Shown: positions 32,835-36,814 of the stretch, in pieces
Numbering within the stretch: position 1 is the first letter of the stretch
How the letters are laid out: each line of letters opens with the position of its first letter
Source of the DNA: an uncultured Clostridia bacterium
GTDB taxonomy: Bacteria > Bacillota > Clostridia > Oscillospirales > Butyricicoccaceae
Length of the DNA stretch: 36,814 nt
Direction of reading: 5' to 3'
NCBI GenBank assembly: GCA_944375715.1
Contig: CALWAP010000020.1
Span: forward strand, 1 to 36,814
Notes under the pieces: model-generated
Database searches by the model: none
The model's input: only the letters and a program-made list of their open reading frames with translations
Told to the model about the DNA's origin: nothing
Translations under genes and position numbers: made by a program

Positions 32835-33269
32835 TCAGTAATTGAGCTTGTCATAGACCGAGTTTATTTTTGACGCCAGCTTATCCAGCTCGGAGGGTGT
32901 AAGCCCGGCTATAAAGGATTCGGCAAGGTTGTCCATGAGCGCTTGGTGGAAACTGTAAGCCACCAGCCCGGAGGAGGTGAGACGTACAGTAACGGCGCGC
33001 TTGTCATCGGGGTCACGTTGCCTTGTTATCAGGTCCTTGGCCTCCAGACGGTCGCAAGCCACTGTAAGCGTTGCCTGGGTGACGCCAAGCCGCTTGGATA
33101 TAGTATTCATTTTCTGGCTGCCCTCGGGACCTATCCTGTTTATTATGTGTATTTCGGCAATCGAAATATGCGTATCGAGGCCGGTTTCCAAAGCCGACTG
33201 CTCGAACTTTGAAAGCCTCGAGGGAAAATCAAGCATGAACTCTTTGAGAAGTTCTTTAAAATCTTCCAT
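32835..33269 (-). CDS. MarR-family regulator
   Basis: 144 residues. The winged helix spans about 30-105: ISIAEIHIINRIG, then QKMNTISKRLGVTQATLTVACDRLEAKDLI as the recognition region and RDPDDKRAVTVRLT as the wing with the conserved D-D/KR. The dimer-forming helices are at both ends. ATG at 33269 has GGGAG 5 bases upstream; the earlier start would be a TTG overlapping that site. It leads the degV-aldolase operon, and its own promoter contains a 17-base palindrome, consistent with autorepression. Its place next to degV resembles FabT-like control of fatty-acid use, as an inference. Confidence 0.92.
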   Translation of the reverse strand: MEDFKELLKEFMLDFPSRLSKFEQSALETGLDTHISIAEIHIINRIGPEGSQKMNTISKRLGVTQATLTVACDRLEAKDLITRQRDPDDKRAVTVRLTSSGLVAYSFHQALMDNLAESFIAGLTPSELDKLASKINSVYDKLNY

Positions 33270-33314
33270 AATCGCTCCCAAAACATTTAAAAGCCTAAAT
33301 ATTTACTGTTTAAA

Positions 33315-33343
33315 AGTATATCATTTCCAAAATGATTATGCAA
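33315..33343 (-). promoter_or_regulatory. Promoter of the marR-degV-aldolase operon with palindromic operator
   Basis: On minus, TTGCAT (33343-33338), a 17-base spacer and TATACT (33320-33315). The spacer is almost exactly filled by the perfect palindrome ATCATTTCCAAAATGAT (7-3-7; 33320-33336), the size and place of a MarR-type repressor site. Confidence 0.75.
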
Positions 33344-33375
33344 GCGGAAAATAGCCGTCCAGACCTATGCTGCGG

Positions 33376-33404
33376 TTTACATACCCGCCATAATTGTGTA
33401 TACT
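33376..33404 (+). promoter_or_regulatory. Promoter of prmA
   Basis: TTTACA (33376-33381), a 17-base spacer and TATACT (33399-33404), followed 19 bases later by the ATG at 33424. Confidence 0.75.
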
Positions 33405-33423
33405 TTTATATGAGGTGAGAAAA

Positions 33424-34374
33424 ATGGATTATATAAAGGTAACAGTTACGATCCTTAAAGGAGATTGTGATACTGTGTGCGAAATGCTTTCGGGCATGGT
33501 TTCGGGCTTTGAGATCGACGACCCTTCGGTAATTGACGATTTTGTAAACAGCCGCGAAAGCCGTTGGGATTATATAGAAGAAGGTCTTTACGAAAACCCT
33601 GACAGGAACAGCTCGGTTTCGTTCTATCTTGAAAACGGGGAAGAGGGGGAAAGGATTTTTGAAAAGATATCGGCTGTGCTTTCGACTGACAGTGACGGCA
33701 AATATGAGATAAGGTGTGCTGAGGTAAAAAGCGAAGATTGGGAAAATAATTGGAAGGAGTTTTATAAGCCTTTCAAAATAGGAAAAAAACTATATCTCAG
33801 GCCTTCATGGGAAACAATAAATGATACAGAGGGACGGACGGTTTTGGTAATGGATCCCGCATCTAGTTTTGGTACGGGTTCACACGCTACCACAAGGCTG
33901 TGTATGGAATGTCTCGACTCTATTGACTGCCAGAATGCCAATGTTTTGGATATGGGCTGCGGAAGCGGGATCCTTGGTGTGTGCGCCATGCTTTTGGGGG
34001 CTGGCAGTACTCTTTTCTGCGATATAGAGGAAAACGCCGTAAAGACGGCCGGTGACAATGCCGTGATTAACGGCATTGATAAAGGCCGGTGTGCCTTTTT
34101 GTGTGGCGATGTTATCAAAGGTCAGAGCATAAGGCAGTCGGTTCTTAAATACGGGCCTTATGATATTATTTTGGCTAATATAGTTGCCGATGTGCTAAAA
34201 GCTATGGCGCCCTATTTCAAAGAATGGCTTAAAAAAGAAGGGAAACTAATTTTGTCGGGAATAATAAACGAAAGGGCCGAGGAAGTGAGACTTCATTTCG
34301 AGAATATGGGTTTTAAGGTTATTGAAAGCCTGTCAAGAGATGGCTGGACCATGTTGCTTGTCACTTATATTTAA
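33424..34374 (+). CDS. prmA: Ribosomal protein L11 methyltransferase PrmA
   Basis: 316 residues. SAM-dependent enzyme that trimethylates ribosomal protein L11. The N-terminal ~130 residues form the L11-binding domain, followed by VMDPASSFGTGSHATTRLCM, motif I VLDMGCGSGILGVCAM and the post-motif DIILANIVADVL, all PrmA marks. ATG at 33424 has GAGGTGAG 5 bases upstream. In many Firmicutes it precedes rsmE; here an unrelated membrane protein follows after about 220 bases. Confidence 0.93.
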   Translation: MDYIKVTVTILKGDCDTVCEMLSGMVSGFEIDDPSVIDDFVNSRESRWDYIEEGLYENPDRNSSVSFYLENGEEGERIFEKISAVLSTDSDGKYEIRCAEVKSEDWENNWKEFYKPFKIGKKLYLRPSWETINDTEGRTVLVMDPASSFGTGSHATTRLCMECLDSIDCQNANVLDMGCGSGILGVCAMLLGAGSTLFCDIEENAVKTAGDNAVINGIDKGRCAFLCGDVIKGQSIRQSVLKYGPYDIILANIVADVLKAMAPYFKEWLKKEGKLILSGIINERAEEVRLHFENMGFKVIESLSRDGWTMLLVTYI

Positions 34375-34406
34375 AAAATGTTAAATATTTGGCAGTCGAA
34401 AAAGCA

Positions 34407-34435
34407 TGGACAATCGCAAGAGGCTTTGGTATAAT
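34407..34435 (+). promoter_or_regulatory. Promoter upstream of the 34593 membrane protein gene
   Basis: TGGACA (34407-34412), a 17-base spacer and TATAAT (34430-34435). A second TATAAT lies at 34464-34469 without a proper -35. The start near 34442 would leave a leader of about 150 bases. Confidence 0.6.
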
Positions 34436-34441
34436 TTTAAA

Positions 34442-34592
34442 AGCGTTTTGACTCATAATTGGGTATAATATGCGTAAATGGGAACTTTTTGCTTTTGCTG
34501 CAAGTAAAAATGAATGGGATTAATCCATATCAGCCGTCAGTTTGGTTTGAAGGACGGTGCAATAAGAGACAGTACGCCGGAGAGTGAATAAC
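34442..34592 (+). other. Untranslated leader of about 150 bases, function unknown
   Basis: It contains CCGTC...GACGG (about 34535-34557) that could form a stem with a 13-base loop, and GGATTAATCC just before it, a short palindrome. No known riboswitch pattern and no T-tailed hairpin is recognised. Confidence 0.3.
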
Positions 34593-35363
34593 TTGAAAAG
34601 GGAACATATAAAGAAGAATGAAAATGAGGATTTTGTAGCCGCACGGGTAATGGCGGTATTTACGGGGGCTATTGTTATGCTTTGGGGCCTTACCTATCTT
34701 TGGAGGGCATATGATGTGGCGGGCACCTTTTTTGCCGCGCTTAAAATAAACAACATCCTTATAGGCGTTTCGGGCTTTGGCCTTTTGGCCTCCGTTATCT
34801 GGGCTGTGGCGGATATAAGGTCTGGAAGGTTTAATAAGGAAAAGGTTTTTAACGGCGTTATGATAGCGGTTTTCTTTGCCGTACTCCTCGCTTCTGCGCT
34901 GCTTACCAGGTATAGTTACAATGTTGCCAAAAGAGTGCTTTATGTTACTATACCAGGCTGTGCGATACTTCATCTTATATATTCCAGCTATCAAAGGGAA
35001 TTTTTCTTTTGCTGTCTTAACCAATTTGTTGTGGGATGCTGTATTTGGGTCATGGCCAGGACATATAGTGCCGATATGGCGCTTGGAGCTACGGTGGCGG
35101 CTGTTGCCGTATGCGTTTTGTCGTCAGCACTGTTCCTTGCTGCCGGCCGCAGGGGAGGCCAGGTCTCTTTTGGTGGATTTAAGTGCAGGGTATATGATGA
35201 AAAGAATATATCGGTAAAGGCGTTCTGCCTGCTTTACCTTCTGACGGCGCTGCTGGCGGTGGCGGCTTACCTTTTGGGTGTGCCGTATGCTTACTACATG
35301 CTTTATGGAGTCATAGCTTTGGTGGTGGCGGCTGCCATATATTATACCGTAAGACTTATATAA
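34593..35363 (+). CDS. Unknown polytopic membrane protein, about eight helices
   Basis: 256 residues from a TTG start. The polar N terminus LKREHIKKNENEDF precedes about eight hydrophobic helices, for example AVFTGAIVMLWGLTYLW, VMIAVFFAVLLASALLT, TVAAVAVCVLSSALFLAAG and the end YYMLYGVIALVVAAAIYY. No catalytic or transport motif is recognised. TTG at 34593 has GGAG 10 bases upstream; a GTG at 34584 is one base from that site and so is less likely. It ends at a hairpin and is followed by the SLH protein gene. Confidence 0.75.
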   Translation: MKREHIKKNENEDFVAARVMAVFTGAIVMLWGLTYLWRAYDVAGTFFAALKINNILIGVSGFGLLASVIWAVADIRSGRFNKEKVFNGVMIAVFFAVLLASALLTRYSYNVAKRVLYVTIPGCAILHLIYSSYQREFFFCCLNQFVVGCCIWVMARTYSADMALGATVAAVAVCVLSSALFLAAGRRGGQVSFGGFKCRVYDEKNISVKAFCLLYLLTALLAVAAYLLGVPYAYYMLYGVIALVVAAAIYYTVRLI

Positions 35364-35367
35364 TGTC

Positions 35368-35399
35368 GGCGGGCGGGCAGGATAAGCCCGCCTGTTTTA
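35368..35399 (+). terminator. Terminator-like hairpin between the membrane protein and SLH protein genes
   Basis: GGCGGGC pairs with GCCCGCC around an 11-base loop and is followed by TGTTTTATT. Leak-through is likely, since no promoter is visible for the next gene. Confidence 0.65.
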
Positions 35400-35419
35400 T
35401 TATTGAAAGGAGCCTTCCG

Positions 35420-36730
35420 TTGAATAGTATCAAAAGATATATTGCGGTCTTTGTAATAGTTGCCTGCCTGCTGCCCATAGGGGTGAGCGCTGCCGAGCCT
35501 TTATCATTTGCAAATGAGCTTGAGGCGGCGGAGGCCTTTGCCGATATGCTGGAGCGGGGAGAAAATACTCTGCGTCTAAACGCTCCTTCGGATTTTGATT
35601 ATATGCTTTGTTACAGGTATCTTTCGATGCTTTACAGGGATGCCTATGTTTTCGAGTATATACCATCTACGGTAAATGCTTATATAAGAATAGTTTACAA
35701 TGACAAGGATAAGCATTTAAAGGCTGAAGCCGAGGCTGAAAGGCTGGCTGGAGAGCTCTTAAACGAGTCCATGAGCGATTACGAGAAATATTTTGCTATA
35801 CATTCCTATCTGCTTGAAAACTGCGAGTATGACATGCATGCTGCTTTGAATCAGGCTACCGAAACGGGAGATGCTTTTTCAGCTTATGGCGCTCTTGTTG
35901 ACGGAAAGGCCGTTTGTGATGGAATCAGCGCAGCATTTGCCATGATATGCCGCTATGCGGGCCTGCCCTGCATATATGTGGCTTCTCCTGAAATGAACCA
36001 TTCGTGGAATGCCGTGCTTTATAAGGGGGAGGTAATGTATATTGATACTACCTTTGATCTCACAGGCGGCACTGCGGATGAGTATTTCATCGTGGGCGAG
36101 CAGCAGCTTTCCTCCGATCATCAGTGGGATGCGTATCTTGTGAAGAATCTGACCGATGACATTTGGGACAATCGCTTTATTGGGGCATATTCCTTAAGCC
36201 GTGTAGGGGGGCTTTTCAGAGGCAGCGACAAAGGCTGGGAATTGGACAGGCAGCCTACCAGGGCGGAGGCGGCTATAATGCTTGTAAGGTTTCTTGGCCT
36301 TGAGAGCGAGGCTTTAAACGGGGAAAATGTATCAGAAATGCCTTTTAAGGACATAAATCCTGCCCATGCGCCTTATATAGCCCTTCTTTACAAGCTGGGG
36401 CTGACAAACGGGACTTCGGAAACAACATTTTCTCCTGATAAGGCAGTCAGTCTCAACGATTATATGACATTTATGCTGAGGGCTTTGGGATACAGCGAGT
36501 CCGAGGCGCAGTTCGCATGGGAAAGCGCGCCTGAGGATGCTCTGGGGCTTGGTATAATAGACGGCCTGGAATATGATTATATATCTTCTCTGGTCTTTGA
36601 CAGGGGAGTAATGGCATATGTAAGCCTTTTAACGCTGACTGCTTCCGACCCTAACGGAATCCCTTTGTGTGACAGGCTTGTTCAGGCAGGGGTAATAGAG
36701 CAAAAAAAACTTGAGGAAATTTTCTTTTAA
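35420..36730 (+). CDS. Secreted transglutaminase-like protein with SLH repeats
   Basis: 436 residues from TTG at 35420, chosen because AAAGGAG lies 7 bases upstream and a signal peptide follows directly (NSIKRYIAVFVIVACLLPIG, likely cut after VSA). Residues about 30-220 form a transglutaminase-like core with Cys166 in GKAVCDGISAAF, His194 in MNHSWN and Asp209 in YIDTTFD, the usual catalytic triad. Residues about 255-436 hold S-layer-homology repeats: RQPTRAEAAIMLVRFLGL, then FKDINPAHAPYIALLYKLG with TFSPDKAVSLNDYMTFMLRALGY, and a last weaker one. These bind pyruvylated cell-wall polymer, so the protein should sit on the cell surface. Its role may be protein cross-linking or proteolysis-like cleavage; no substrate can be read. 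Confidence 0.88.
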   Translation: MNSIKRYIAVFVIVACLLPIGVSAAEPLSFANELEAAEAFADMLERGENTLRLNAPSDFDYMLCYRYLSMLYRDAYVFEYIPSTVNAYIRIVYNDKDKHLKAEAEAERLAGELLNESMSDYEKYFAIHSYLLENCEYDMHAALNQATETGDAFSAYGALVDGKAVCDGISAAFAMICRYAGLPCIYVASPEMNHSWNAVLYKGEVMYIDTTFDLTGGTADEYFIVGEQQLSSDHQWDAYLVKNLTDDIWDNRFIGAYSLSRVGGLFRGSDKGWELDRQPTRAEAAIMLVRFLGLESEALNGENVSEMPFKDINPAHAPYIALLYKLGLTNGTSETTFSPDKAVSLNDYMTFMLRALGYSESEAQFAWESAPEDALGLGIIDGLEYDYISSLVFDRGVMAYVSLLTLTASDPNGIPLCDRLVQAGVIEQKKLEEIFF

Positions 36731-36733
36731 CTA

Positions 36734-36762
36734 TTGACAAAAGGGCATCTCTTCTGTATAAT
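36734..36762 (+). promoter_or_regulatory. Consensus promoter of a tRNA gene or operon
   Basis: TTGACA (36734-36739), a 17-base spacer and TATAAT (36757-36762): a perfect sigma-A consensus, 23 bases before the tRNA. Confidence 0.92.
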
Positions 36763-36785
36763 CTTACTTGCTCGCACGAGAATAT

Positions 36786-36814
36786 GGCGGCATAGCTCAG
36801 TTGGCTAGAGCATC
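36786..36814 (+). tRNA. tRNA gene, 5' part only
   Basis: GGCGGCA acceptor strand, TA, then the D-arm GCTC-AGTTGGCTA-GAGC, cut off by the window end. The anticodon lies outside, so the amino acid cannot be stated; the 5' sequence resembles elongator Met or Asp-type tRNAs in Firmicutes. Confidence 0.88.

Noticed and set aside
34464-34469. Second TATAAT before the 34593 gene
   Set aside because: The nearest TTGACT is only 10 bases away, too close for a -35.
1-36814. CRISPR arrays, insertion sequences, prophage genes or attachment sites
   Set aside because: No spaced direct repeats, transposase-like or integrase-like proteins were found on either strand.
36786-36814. Naming the tRNA
   Set aside because: Only the acceptor 5' strand and D-arm are present; the anticodon lies beyond the window.

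Overview
The window looks like a chromosomal segment of an anaerobic, single-membrane Firmicute, most likely a Clostridia-class bacterium. The evidence is lipobox-type solute-binding lipoproteins, a DUF2508 (YaaL)-BofA sporulation-type pair, a PstSCAB-PhoU operon, an SLH-domain surface protein, consensus sigma-A promoters (TTGACA-N17-TATAAT) and strong AGGAGG-type ribosome binding sites. Isoleucine ATA and arginine AGG codons are very common, even in the chaperone gene. No phage, insertion sequence or CRISPR array is visible. It reads as core genome with many short, tightly coupled operons.

Layout, left to right. 1-1709: 3' two thirds of clpB. 1756-4364 (minus): a CoA-disulfide-reductase-like flavoprotein with a rhodanese tail, then a small siroheme/ferredoxin sulfite-reductase-like protein; this is a reduced-sulfur module. 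4467-8194: a siderophore/cobalamin-type ABC importer, with LysR-permease-ATPase on minus and the binding lipoprotein divergent on plus. 8302-10548 (minus): an orphan sensor histidine kinase. 10769-12520: an Amidase_6 protein, then divergent YitT-like and GNAT genes. 12654-16838 (minus): a divergent type II topoisomerase pair (ParE-like, ParC-like). 16946-17427: DUF2508 and BofA. 17368-18159 (minus): TtcA-like thiolase. 18354-18995: unknown membrane protein. 19055-21607 (minus): SsuABC/ThiXYZ-type importer.

21776-23068: a cytoplasmic protein joining a metzincin-like zinc protease motif to seven MORN repeats; this is the least expected protein in the window. 23237-27242: pstS-pstC-pstA-pstB-phoU. 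27276-29115 (minus): an ABC-F ATPase with one degenerate composite ATP site, translationally coupled to a small membrane protein whose reading frame is broken by an apparent -1 shift. 29259-30863: a small anchored protein, a YfcE-type phosphoesterase and a metallo-beta-lactamase-fold hydrolase. 30909-33269 (minus): marR-degV-threonine aldolase operon with a clear palindromic operator in its promoter. 33424-34374: prmA. 34593-36730: an eight-helix membrane protein and a secreted transglutaminase-like/SLH protein. 36786-end: start of a tRNA behind a perfect consensus promoter.

Most convergent gene pairs are separated by one bidirectional terminator, and most genes within operons overlap by ATGA or leave gaps under 30 bases. 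No stretch over 300 bases lacks a gene. Functions come from motif recognition by eye; no database search was run.
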